A stretch of DNA of 36,083 nucleotides, from NCBI GenBank assembly GCA_031269825.1, contig JAISYP010000038.1, positions 1-36,083 on the forward strand, in the 5' to 3' direction. Source of the stretch: Deltaproteobacteria bacterium (GTDB taxonomy: Bacteria; Desulfobacterota; Desulfarculia; Adiutricales; Adiutricaceae). Shown here in pieces: positions 26,052 through 34,024 of this stretch. The position numbers and the translations under genes are program-made. Every line of letters begins with the position of its first letter. The first letter of the stretch is position 1. The notes beneath the pieces are model-generated. The model made no database searches, was not told the DNA's origin, and saw only the letters and a program-made list of their open reading frames with translations.

Positions 26052-27802
26052 AACTCGGCTTTGATGAGCCAGTCGTCGCCTAAAAGAGTTTTTTCGAATA
26101 TTAAGGCCCGCAACCCAATGTCATGCCGGAGCCTAGAGTCGTACCGGAGGCTAAAGACGGCCCAGGCCCGGTGGTGGTTACGAGGGTCGAGCATGATCAA
26201 AGGCTCGGAAATGGCTAGACTAACGTCCCCGGAGGTGCGCGCCTCGGAAGATAAAGCCACCAAAAAATTCTCTCGGCCAATGGATTGTGGTTTTTGGCCA
26301 GGCTCATAAAAAATAAAGGGGTCAGAATATAGCGTGGCCAGGTTATCGGTGAATTTAACCTCCTGGGAACTGGTCCAACTGTGGATCTTGTCTTTGAGTT
26401 TATCGACCGTCCCCGAGGGGACTGGTCGGGCCAATAAATCGCTGTCCGCCACGATGAGCGGCAAAATGTCTTGGGGCAGAAGCGTTTCCACTTGCCGCCA
26501 AAGTTTTTCGCTAACTTCCGTCGGCACCGCTTGGCCCGGGGGATACTGGAAAACCAAAGACAATCGGCTTTTGGGTCGGCCGAACAAATATAGTCCTGGC
26601 TCGGTCAGGGCGGGGGCCAATAGTTCCGCCTTTAGGCCAGTTTTACGCAGTAACCCCTGCCAAAGTCGCGCTTGCCCCAGGCTTTGGTCGACCACCAAGG
26701 CCATGGTGTTGTGCGGTAGACTCAACAGCGCCGGCGGTGGGGTTGGTAACCCCAGGCTGGGCGACTGGCCTGGCGCGAGAGGCGCGGCCGCTGGCGTGGC
26801 CGTGGGGGGTTCTTCTGGGCTAACCAGCGGCGGCGTTTCCAGGGGAGCGGGAATTTCTCCTGACTCCTGGGGGGTAGTGGGCCAGAGAATGAAGACCAGC
26901 GAGAAGGCGAGGGCCATGGAGCTGGCTAAAGCCAGCCGAATGGGCCAGGATTGAATTTTTTGGCGACAGAGTTGGTAACCAGCGGCCCTTTTGGCGGCTT
27001 GATGGTTAATAGCCAAAGGTTTGTCCAAACTGGCCTTGGCTTGGTTAACGAAGGCCGGGGTGATCTCTTTTTTGCCAGAAGCCCAGGCCGTCAACAAAGC
27101 TCTTTCGGCCAAGGCGTTGATGTCCGCCGGCCAGCCGTGGCTATGTTTGTGGAGGGCGTTAAGAGCCTCGTGGGTAAATAATTCCTGGCGCGCCCCGGCT
27201 ATTTTTAAGCGGTAATTAACGTAATTTTTGACCTGATCGACGTCTAAAGGCGGAACTTCCAAGGTGGGAACGCTCGCGAACTTGGGGCCTGGCCAGGCGG
27301 AATTAGGTTCAGAGGCGGCCAACAAAGTGACCCGCCCGGCCCAATGGGGCTCTAAACTTAAAAGGTCTTGGAGTTCGGCTAGATTATCCTCGGTCAAGAT
27401 AAAGGCGTCGTCGGCGGCCAGAATTAAGTTAAAGTCTTTGGCCAAAAAATCGGAGACGGCGTTTTGGAAAAAGCCCAATAAGGATTCCTCGGGCGTCTGG
27501 GGCGAACATTTATACCAAAGGCCAAAGCCGATCAAAGCGTCGCGGAGGATGTCTTTAAAAAGAAAACCCGTTTTTAGAATCGGGGCCACGATGACCTTGT
27601 CGCGGAGGATCAAGGGTAAATGTTTTAAAAAGACGCTTTTGCCACTACCCTTGGCTCCCCTTAAAAAGAGCGAATTTGGCCTAGGAGGTTCGGTCAAGAT
27701 CTGGCGTAACCGGTCAAAAGCGGGAACCCGGAAAAAAAACTTGTCCTCTAAGAAATTCTTGAAAGGTCTTTCTTTCAGTTTAAAAAAAGCTTCATAATCC
27801 AT
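26021..27802 (-). CDS. ExeA/GspA-like AAA ATPase with membrane span and NTF2-like tail
   Basis: 593 residues. The first about 270 form a general-secretion-type AAA ATPase: FFKLKERPF near the start is typical of ExeA-like proteins, the Walker A loop is GAKGSGKS at 49-56 and the Walker B strand is FNLILAADDAF at about 124-134. One transmembrane helix follows (LALASSMALAFSLVFILW, about 300-317), then a Pro/Ala-rich linker, then an extracytoplasmic region. The last about 110 residues (SWTSSQ through ENSLLG, with SDPFIFYEPG and ALIFEKTLLGDDWLIKAEL) look like an NTF2/SnoaL-type fold related to the Cds6 C-terminal domain. ATG 27802 is preferred over a TTG at 27847. Family context suggests coupling ATP use to envelope assembly. 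First gene of the ampG-yhhQ operon. Confidence 0.8.
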   Translation of the reverse strand: MDYEAFFKLKERPFKNFLEDKFFFRVPAFDRLRQILTEPPRPNSLFLRGAKGSGKSVFLKHLPLILRDKVIVAPILKTGFLFKDILRDALIGFGLWYKCSPQTPEESLLGFFQNAVSDFLAKDFNLILAADDAFILTEDNLAELQDLLSLEPHWAGRVTLLAASEPNSAWPGPKFASVPTLEVPPLDVDQVKNYVNYRLKIAGARQELFTHEALNALHKHSHGWPADINALAERALLTAWASGKKEITPAFVNQAKASLDKPLAINHQAAKRAAGYQLCRQKIQSWPIRLALASSMALAFSLVFILWPTTPQESGEIPAPLETPPLVSPEEPPTATPAAAPLAPGQSPSLGLPTPPPALLSLPHNTMALVVDQSLGQARLWQGLLRKTGLKAELLAPALTEPGLYLFGRPKSRLSLVFQYPPGQAVPTEVSEKLWRQVETLLPQDILPLIVADSDLLARPVPSGTVDKLKDKIHSWTSSQEVKFTDNLATLYSDPFIFYEPGQKPQSIGRENFLVALSSEARTSGDVSLAISEPLIMLDPRNHHRAWAVFSLRYDSRLRHDIGLRALIFEKTLLGDDWLIKAELWIRENSLLG

Positions 27803-27949
27803 GGACTTATTCCGGGGCCTAACCTCTTTGGGTGATAAATCAAACAAATTAATTTAACATAATTTACCTGGTAAGACAAGAACTTTCTAAAATCTTCGGA
27901 ATAAAGTGATAATGACCGTTAAGAATTTCTAATATTTAGGCCAAGGAAA

Positions 27950-28003
27950 GGCCAGAGCGTCGGCAAATTTCCAGAATATGGAAATTTTGACCGAGCTCTG
28001 GCC
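27950..28003. repeat. Nested perfect inverted repeats
   Basis: The outer arms GGCCAGAGC (27950-27958) and GCTCTGGCC (27995-28003) enclose an inner perfect stem AAATTTCCA/TGGAAATTT (27965-27973 and 27979-27987, loop GAATA). It lies between the Sel1 gene's end and the ATPase gene's start. There is no T-run, so it may be an operator or an RNA structure at the 5' end of the ATPase operon transcript. Confidence 0.6.
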
Positions 28004-28058
28004 AAAATTGGCGGGGACGACCTTAAGGCCAGATAAGAGCCCCGGGTCTAACGATCTA

Positions 28059-28100
28059 GGTGGCTCTGGCCAGGTGACTCTGGCCAGGTGGCTCTGGGCG
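28059..28100. repeat. Three tandem 14-bp repeats
   Basis: Three adjacent near-identical units of GGTGGCTCTGGCCA, the second with one change and the third with two, directly after the Sel1 stop. The CTCTGG core also appears in the arms of the inverted repeat at 27950-28003. Confidence 0.75.
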
Positions 28101-28114
28101 ATAGTCTTGGGGGC

Positions 28115-29395
28115 TCAGGCTTTATGTCTCGCCTGGGCCGACCAGTTAAGGCGCCGCTGGGCCGAGCGATGGCCTACGGACGCGGCCAGTTGAAACCATT
28201 TTAAAGCTTCGGAATTTTCTCGAGCCACGCCTCGCCCCAGCAGGTAGGCTAGGCCCAGTTGAAAAATAGCCTCGCGAAATCCTTGTCCCGCGGCCAGACG
28301 GTGCCATTTGATCGCTTCGGCCTGGTCTTGGGGGACGCCTTCCCCTTTTTGATAAGCTCGGGCCAGGCAATATTGAGCCTGGGGTTGGCCTTGAGTCGCG
28401 GCCTTGCGAAACCATTTGGCGGCTTCGGCCAGGTTTTTGGTCACCCCTTCCCCGTTTAAGTTAGCTAGGGCCAGATTAAGTTGGGCGGCCAGATGACCTT
28501 TTTGGGCGGCCCGCCGGAACCAATGGGCGGCCGCGGGGAAATCTTGGTTAACGCCGTCGCCATTATTGAGGGCCACGGCCAGATTAAACTGGGCTCCCAC
28601 ATGGTTTCGCTCCGCGGCTAGGCGATACCATCTAACCGCCGCCACGCTATCTTGGGGGACGCCCGCGCCATTGTCGTAAGCTTGGGCGAGTTGAAATTGA
28701 GCCCTCGTATGGCCTTGAACCGCGGCTAGACGCGACCACTTAACCGCTTCGGCTGGGTCTTTCGCCACGCCTTCCCCATTAGCGTAGGCGATGGCCAGAT
28801 TGTATTGGGCGAACGATAACCCTCGCTCCGCGGCCAAGCGATACCATTGGGCGGCTTTAGAACTATCTTTTTCCACCCCAAAACCATGATCATAAGCCAC
28901 CCCGAGGTTGTGTTGGGCGATGGGGTGGCCTTGTTCCGCGGCTTGGCGGAACTGTTGGGTGGCGTGGGTCATATTCCGTTCCACGCCTTGGCCGTTTTGT
29001 AACAAAACGCCCAAGGCGTTCTGTGCTTCGGGTAAATTTTGTCGGGCGGCTAGGCTATACCATTTGGCGGCCTCGGTTTTGTCCAACGCGACGCCCTCGC
29101 CCAGATCGTGGGCGCGCCCCAGAAGATATTGGGCCTCGCGTAAGCCTGGCTCGGTGGCCAGACGTCGCCATTTCACGACCTCCAACTGGCTCTGGGCGGC
29201 TCCAGGCGTCCAGCGACCCGTGACCTCCAGATTGAATTGGGCGTATTTAAAGGCCATTAAAGTGGAAAAACGAGGATAGACCTCGGCCAGGCTCAGATCC
29301 TGGAATTCCAGCTGATCCTGGGCGCGAAAAAGTCGGGCTAAATGTTGGATATTGGGACGCCTGAAGATATGGTCGACAGAATTATTATTTTTCAT
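28115..29395 (-). CDS. Sel1-repeat (TPR-like) protein
   Basis: 426 residues made almost wholly of about ten Sel1-like repeats of 36 residues with the pattern A-x-WYRLAAxxGxxxAQxNLGxAYxxGxGVxxD. They form a helical solenoid for protein-protein contacts. ATG 29395 has a GAGG site five bases off; the longer frame only adds a TTG and four codons. No signal peptide is visible, so it is probably cytoplasmic, although many Sel1 proteins are exported. The first about 70 residues are non-repetitive. Neighbours suggest nothing definite; the gene stands alone between two intergenic regions rich in palindromes. Confidence 0.88.
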   Translation of the reverse strand: MKNNNSVDHIFRRPNIQHLARLFRAQDQLEFQDLSLAEVYPRFSTLMAFKYAQFNLEVTGRWTPGAAQSQLEVVKWRRLATEPGLREAQYLLGRAHDLGEGVALDKTEAAKWYSLAARQNLPEAQNALGVLLQNGQGVERNMTHATQQFRQAAEQGHPIAQHNLGVAYDHGFGVEKDSSKAAQWYRLAAERGLSFAQYNLAIAYANGEGVAKDPAEAVKWSRLAAVQGHTRAQFQLAQAYDNGAGVPQDSVAAVRWYRLAAERNHVGAQFNLAVALNNGDGVNQDFPAAAHWFRRAAQKGHLAAQLNLALANLNGEGVTKNLAEAAKWFRKAATQGQPQAQYCLARAYQKGEGVPQDQAEAIKWHRLAAGQGFREAIFQLGLAYLLGRGVARENSEALKWFQLAASVGHRSAQRRLNWSAQARHKA

Positions 29396-29572
29396 GATCG
29401 CCTCAGTCAAAACAAGTCAGATCCACGCCGCTGAATAGGGGGTAAATAGGCGGTGAATATTTTTTATGGTCAACGCGTTATTCTACGAGCTAATTTAAAT
29501 AATTGTCAACTAAAAAATTGAGGCTCTAGACGCGCTCAATACGATCGATAGGCGCGCGATAGTCGCGCTATA

Positions 29573-29596
29573 ATCGCGCGTTCGCTAACGCGCGAT
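29573..29596. promoter_or_regulatory. Perfect 10-bp-stem hairpin
   Basis: ATCGCGCGTT and AACGCGCGAT around CGCT. A second, partly overlapping set of CGCGCGAT and TCGCGC words lies at 29551-29568, so alternative pairings are possible. About 180 bases upstream of the Sel1 start. Confidence 0.6.
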
Positions 29597-29709
29597 AGAC
29601 TAGTCAAATTTTAAGGCGAGGCGAGCTATCGCGGGCTTAAGCTTAAGGCCTGGTTAACGATAAAGCTAGCTGGCGTTAGGGTCTTTTTCGGCGCTCGCTA
29701 GGTTCTAGC

Positions 29710-29727
29710 TCAAGATCGCGATCTTGA
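29710..29727. promoter_or_regulatory. 18-bp perfect palindrome
   Basis: TCAAGATCGCGATCTTGA is an uninterrupted dyad with the look of a regulator-binding site, followed by TTTTAGG. It lies about 315 bases upstream of the Sel1 start. Confidence 0.5.
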
Positions 29728-30161
29728 TTTTAGGATAAAATAGAAGCCTGAAAAGTTGGAAAAAACCACCTAGTGAAGTTAGAGCGAAATAGTTTTATTT
29801 GCCTGATTTTTTTAATATTTAAATATGATATTTTGTCATGAGCTAGTCAAACAAAGCTAAATCCCGGTCACTAGCCATTTTTGTCGAGGCTTGGCCAAGA
29901 AAACTAGTGATGATCCAATAGTCGCGATAAATAATATCTTGACCAAGGCGAAAAAGGACATTAATGGCCAGATGATTTGACAAAAGATTAGAAAATAAAA
30001 AATTTGGCGTGGCCTGGGTGGGGTTTAGGACGGAGGCGAGAGGGGGGAAATTTCACCTATCGATCTGGTTAAAAGGCGCTAAAAAGGCGGTAAAAAGGGG
30101 AAAAAATAGTGGTGGGTCTTTCTGGGCGATAGCCATAAGCGAATGTTGGCTAGCCCGTTTT

Positions 30162-31151
30162 TTAAAAAGCTCCCGCCTGAGCGCAAGCTAGGCATTCGGG
30201 GGTTGGTCGGTTAAAAGTCAGACGCGCTCGGAGGTCGGTTAAGCTTTGGGATCGCCAGATAGTGGCGAGGGAAGTTTTTTGGCTCGTCATGGCTAACAGG
30301 TTTTCCCCATACCAGGAGCAGCAAGGCCAGACGTGGCCATCGTAAGTTACCCCCAGTCTTTGCCAGGGTTGGCCACAAGGGACGCTGAGGACAGTTTTGG
30401 GTGGTGGGGGCGGTAATTTTGAGCCCGCGAACCAGATGGGCTTTTGGATGGAGATGAGATCCGCTAACCCTCGCCAACGGGCGATAAAGGGGCCCAGTTG
30501 GTTTTTGTTGAGTTCTAATTTTAAAAAACTAACTCGCAACAATGGCCAGGGGGCGCCGGATTGGGCTCTTTTGTTTAAAAACAAGTGGATCTTTTTTTCC
30601 AATTCCACTAGATCCCCCCCACGGATGGCTCGGTAAGCCACTGGTTCGGCCGCGTCCAGAGAGATTTCCAGTCGGGTTAAACCGCTGTCAATTAAAGCGT
30701 CCATTAGCGGCTCAGTCAACAAAAGACCATTGGTTCCCAGGCGGATGTCCATGATCCCGGCTCGAACGGCTTCTTTAACCATGAGGTGAGGTCGGCTGTG
30801 GAGGAGCGGTTCGCTACCCAAACCCAGGGTTAAGGCCGGGATGGCTCCTTCGCGCGCCTGATCCATGAGGCGCCGATAGAGCCAGTCGGGTAGTTCTTGG
30901 CGTTTTGGGGCTTCGGGGCGCGCGGGTAGGGGACACATGGGGCAGCGTAGTTGACAGCCGCTGTTGATGGCCAGATCTAAGCTCAATGGCCATGGGCCAA
31001 GATAGCGTCGCTCTTCGGCTAAAGCCCAGCGTTTTCGATACTCCCAGAAGCGTCGACCGAATCTGGCTCCCAAAAGAGTTAGGTAACGGTCTTTTTCTTC
31101 CAGTAACGTCACTTGGCCACCAACTGGCCGGTGAACCAGTTTCAGGCTCAA
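30162..31151 (-). CDS. Radical SAM/SPASM domain protein
   Basis: 329 residues. C66, C70 and C73 (CQLRCPMC) form the CxxxCxxC site for the catalytic 4Fe-4S cluster that cleaves S-adenosylmethionine. The expected barrel strands follow (LTLGLGSEPLLH, then IRLGTNGLLL, then LEISLDAAEP). The C-terminal part has a shortened SPASM-type cysteine set (PCGQPWQRLGVTYDGHVWPCC, then CLACAQ) for an extra cluster. The start is a TTG at 31151 overlapping the TGA of the upstream gene, with no other start before the active site. The reaction is not predictable: related proteins modify peptides or make cofactors. Tight coupling to the LytR_C-domain gene suggests the two work together. Confidence 0.82.
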   Translation of the reverse strand: MSLKLVHRPVGGQVTLLEEKDRYLTLLGARFGRRFWEYRKRWALAEERRYLGPWPLSLDLAINSGCQLRCPMCPLPARPEAPKRQELPDWLYRRLMDQAREGAIPALTLGLGSEPLLHSRPHLMVKEAVRAGIMDIRLGTNGLLLTEPLMDALIDSGLTRLEISLDAAEPVAYRAIRGGDLVELEKKIHLFLNKRAQSGAPWPLLRVSFLKLELNKNQLGPFIARWRGLADLISIQKPIWFAGSKLPPPPPKTVLSVPCGQPWQRLGVTYDGHVWPCCSWYGENLLAMTSQKTSLATIWRSQSLTDLRARLTFNRPTPECLACAQAGAF

Positions 31152-32716
31152 CGGATGGTCACCACCGCTCCGGCTGGTAAGGAGCCCTCGGCTTGAACCA
31201 TGACTTTTTGGCCGGGCAAACGCCTGGCTAAAACTTGGGCTTGGCTTTTGTGGCCTCGCTGATAAGTGATGATGGTTTGGCCGGTTGGTTGGCTGATACC
31301 ATCGGTGACCCCGATGACTTGGTAACCAATTTGGGACAGAACCGTCCAGTAGTTTTCGCCAACTTCAGGACGACCGGTCTCGTTAACCACCATGACGCTG
31401 AAGCTGGGGCGGGGCGAAGAAGGCTTCGAACGTCTGGCCGCGGGTGGGCTAGGGGCGGAACCGTTCGCGGTGGCGGTGGGTTTTTTAGCCTTGGATTTAT
31501 TGGTCGCGGTTGGGGTCGGCGTTTGGGCTTTACTCTTGGCGCCTTTGGTCTTGGAGTCTTTGGTCGGCTTAGGCGGTTTAACGGGATTGTCGAGATGGGC
31601 TGGCTCGGGCGTTAAAATGGCGGACGCGCCTCGTCGGTGGTCGGAGTCGACTAGACCACGCTCGCTGAGCAGGGAACCGGCCCTGGCTAAGGCGGATCCA
31701 CCTAAAGTCGGATCCGGCTGAAGGGGAGTTATTGGGGGCGGACTAGCCGGTGGGGCTGGCCGCGCGGCTGGGGGAGGCGGCGAGATTGGCCGATCCACCG
31801 CGGTGGGCGCGGTGGGGGGCTTATTGGGTGGATCCGTGGATGGCGGGGGCGGCGTTAACGGGCGAGTCACGGATCCATCTTGGCTCGCTTGGCTTGGCGT
31901 CTCGGGGGGCGGTGACGGGAGCATGTCATTGAAAAGTTCTCGCAATTTATTTTGCGTCTCATTCGGATTTCGATTAGGCGGTGGCGGCGGATTGTCAATG
32001 ACGGATGGGGTGGCGCCGGAAGAGGTCGAGGCTCTAGAGCCTTCGCCATTGGAGTTTCTAGAGCGATCAAATTGGCCTACGTCCATCTGTCGCCAACGGC
32101 TGTGGCTCGCGTCAAAATCTGGCAAAGGGCCGCCAGAGATAAACGGGGCGGAGCTTTCCGTGGATTTTTTTTGCCAAGCTGGCGGGGGTGGGGTGACCAC
32201 TTGGCCGCGGGTCCGCGGAATGTTGGGCAAGATCGGGCTGGGAGGACTATCCTCAGAGGCGTCCGAGGGCGGAGGCGTGGTCTGTGGAGCGCCCGATGAG
32301 GCGGTGGTTGGGCTAGTCGGCGGACTAGGTGGCGCGAGATTAGCCGGACTGGCGTTGGCTGGAGTTGAGTCCGGGCTGGCTGGGGGAGCTGAACTGGCTC
32401 CCGCTAGAGGTGGACTTATAGGTATGGGAACCGGAACTGGCCCAAGCGCGTCAGGTGGCGGCAAAGGAATGGTCGGCGCGTTGGGGGGCAAGGGCGGCGT
32501 GGATGGCTGGCCAGTGGGGCCCTCCGACGGAACCGTTTGGTCGTCGTGATCCTCAAAAAAAGACGAGAGGTCGTCGTCGTCTTGTGGATCCATGAGGGCG
32601 CTTTCTTGGGCCATGAGGGGGTTGGAAAGGCCAAAGCTCAAGATGATGGTTAGGCCGATCCAGGCTAACCCTCGCCACAATAAATGAGTTAAACAGTCGC
32701 CGCTCAAAAAACTCAT
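31148..32716 (-). CDS. Exported proline-rich protein with LytR_C-type C-terminal domain
   Basis: 522 residues. A signal peptide or anchor covers about residues 10-36 (LAWIGLTIILSFGL, possible cut after LMA). Residues 37-420 are very rich in Pro, Ser, Ala and Thr with many PPPP runs, expected to be extended and to span the periplasm or wall. A short basic Lys/Thr/Ala segment (about 385-425) precedes the last about 85 residues. There VMVVNETGRPEVGENYWTVL, GYQVIGVTDG, then TIITYQRGHKSQAQVLARRL match the LytR_C fold, known from proteins linked to envelope polymers. The stop overlaps the start of the radical SAM gene by TTGA. A peptide-modification target is possible but not shown. Confidence 0.75.
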   Translation of the reverse strand: MSFLSGDCLTHLLWRGLAWIGLTIILSFGLSNPLMAQESALMDPQDDDDLSSFFEDHDDQTVPSEGPTGQPSTPPLPPNAPTIPLPPPDALGPVPVPIPISPPLAGASSAPPASPDSTPANASPANLAPPSPPTSPTTASSGAPQTTPPPSDASEDSPPSPILPNIPRTRGQVVTPPPPAWQKKSTESSAPFISGGPLPDFDASHSRWRQMDVGQFDRSRNSNGEGSRASTSSGATPSVIDNPPPPPNRNPNETQNKLRELFNDMLPSPPPETPSQASQDGSVTRPLTPPPPSTDPPNKPPTAPTAVDRPISPPPPAARPAPPASPPPITPLQPDPTLGGSALARAGSLLSERGLVDSDHRRGASAILTPEPAHLDNPVKPPKPTKDSKTKGAKSKAQTPTPTATNKSKAKKPTATANGSAPSPPAARRSKPSSPRPSFSVMVVNETGRPEVGENYWTVLSQIGYQVIGVTDGISQPTGQTIITYQRGHKSQAQVLARRLPGQKVMVQAEGSLPAGAVVTIR

Positions 32717-33010
32717 GATTCACGCGCCATGGCTTTCTGGCGGGTGGCCAGGAGCCATCGACCAAATGGCCGGAAAAAAAAGATAGTGAAAGCTTAAGCT
32801 AGTCAGACTTAAGTAGTCAGAATTATTAAAAAAAAGAGCTTTAAGCCTTAATATATCATTAAAGAGCGTCAATAATCCGATGAAGCGAGATCCATTGAGG
32901 AAAGTTCCCTGGCCACCGCCACCGTGACGCCGCGTAAGTTTACAGCGAATATTATACCATTTTTTTCCCGTGGAGACTGGCTTGGCGGCCTTGGTCAGTT
33001 AAGGATAATT

Positions 33011-33120
33011 TGATGGCTTCGCGAAAAGCCTAGATTAAGGAAATTGTCAAGAAAAAAAGTATTAATTTCAATAATTTATCCATTAAGATTTTTGAATTTT
33101 AGACTTCTCGCGAGACCATT
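33011..33120. mobile_element. MITE-like element, copy 1
   Basis: About 110 bases bounded by GATGGCTTCGCGAAAA and a right end of TTCTCGCGAGACCATT, imperfect inverted repeats of each other. It shares its whole length with 35826-35935, including the inner 'aatttcaata' and 'tttgaattttagact' words. It is non-coding. Clean target duplications are no longer visible, which suggests an older insertion than copy 2. Confidence 0.75.
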
Positions 33121-33511
33121 ATTTTTACGCTAAGGCTGGTTTCGACTAAAGGTTAACGCTATCGCTCGATAAACAAAAATGAAATTGAGCGCTTTAACCT
33201 TAGTAGAATAATTTATAATATAATAAAAGTAATTTTGTTAAAATAGATATATAAAGATTAAAATGGGTCATGTGTTTAACTAATACTGGGATCTAGCCAC
33301 CAAACAAACTCTAAAACCCTCGCCGGTATAAGACTTTCGAATAAAAACCCGAAAAAAGATTTTTATCATTTAGGCGGCCAAAATATGGTAACACAACATC
33401 TAGCGTGACTTGGTTAGCCAGGAGTCTATGGGTTTTTAATGGTAACTGATTGAATTTTATGATTATTAGAGCGGAAGTCCATAAAAGCCTGACAATTAAA
33501 AATGATTAAAA

Positions 33512-33715
33512 TCAGGTAGTTAGACTTGTAAAAACTAGGCTTGTAAAAATAGAGAATCCGACCGGCTCTAAGAGCGTGGCTAGCCAAAACATCGTCCTCT
33601 CCGGCTCCATACCCGGTGGACGGCGATTGTAGCCAATCCGAAGGTCAAAGTCTTGAGTCAGGGCTTGTCCAAGAGCGCGATCCCGGTTGGTCTGGCTAAT
33701 AACGACCCAAGCCAT
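33512..33715 (-). pseudogene. Possible gene remnant, product unknown
   Basis: A 67-codon frame (MAWVVISQTNRDRALGQALT, then RIGYNRRPPGME) that stays open about 30 codons further upstream (KPKAFSGRARDQEINPAEG). The composition is like that of chromosomal genes rather than the AT-rich surroundings. No family is recognised and no ribosome site precedes the ATG. It may be part of a decayed gene. Confidence 0.25.
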
Positions 33716-33846
33716 TGATGGCGGGCCGATAACAGGGGTCGCTAGTTTTCCCTCGGCCGGGTTGATTTCTTGGTCGCGAGCGCGTCCGCTAAACGCCTTA
33801 GGTTTTTAACGCGGGCTACATAGTTGACCAAGTTTAGGGCGCGGTA

Positions 33847-33909
33847 GGCGGCGACTGGTTAAACGGTCGAAAGTTCGACTCGCCCGTTTAATCGCCCAGC
33901 GTCGCCGCT
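33847..33909. repeat. Long inverted repeat (hairpin A)
   Basis: GCGGCGAC (33848-33855) pairs with GTCGCCGC (33901-33908). Inside, TTAAACGG pairs with CCGTTTAA, and the tip holds a further TCGA/TCGA-type stem. It is a strong, nearly continuous stem with a few bulges. Confidence 0.6.
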
Positions 33910-33920
33910 CCGACCGTCTC

Positions 33921-33945
33921 TTCTTTTTTAGTTGGCTAAAAAGAA
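33921..33945. terminator. Hairpin B
   Basis: TTCTTTTTTAG-TTGG-CTAAAAAGAA, a stem with a single bulge. It lies downstream of the antiporter gene on its transcribed strand and could be part of its 3' end. Confidence 0.45.
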
Positions 33946-33954
33946 CCCGCCGTC

Positions 33955-34022
33955 CCCAATACGGTGGTCATGGCTCTAACATTAATGGCTTCAGCCGTTA
34001 TGTTGGGAGGCGGCCATTAGGG
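33955..34022 (-). terminator. Hairpin C after the antiporter gene
   Basis: Outer arms CCCCAATACGGTGG and GGCGGCCATTAGGGG pair imperfectly, and inside AACATTAATGGC pairs with GCCGTTATGTT around a short loop. It begins three bases after the antiporter stop, a typical place for a transcript end, though no T-run follows directly on the minus strand. Confidence 0.5.
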
Positions 34023-34024
34023 GC

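Larger units (their letters stand above)
29411..30161. other. Intergenic region with several perfect palindromes
   Basis: 750 bases without a gene. It holds an ATCGCGCGTT-CGCT-AACGCGCGAT hairpin (29573-29596) with further CGCGCGAT words just before it, and an 18-bp perfect palindrome at 29710-29727. The remainder is AT-rich. The Sel1 promoter (reading left) should lie in the left third. Confidence 0.5.
32717..34024. other. Gene-poor region with MITE, gene remnant and hairpins
   Basis: 1.3 kb without an intact gene. It holds the MITE-like copy at 33011-33120, AT-rich DNA, a possible remnant frame on the minus strand (33512-33715) and the hairpin cluster 33847-34022. No tRNA or other RNA gene was recognised. 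Confidence 0.5.

Noticed and set aside
33841-33912. A tRNA-like gene
   Set aside because: The GTCGAAAGTTCGAC piece looks like a T arm, but no acceptor, D and anticodon arms fit. The region is better explained as one long inverted repeat.
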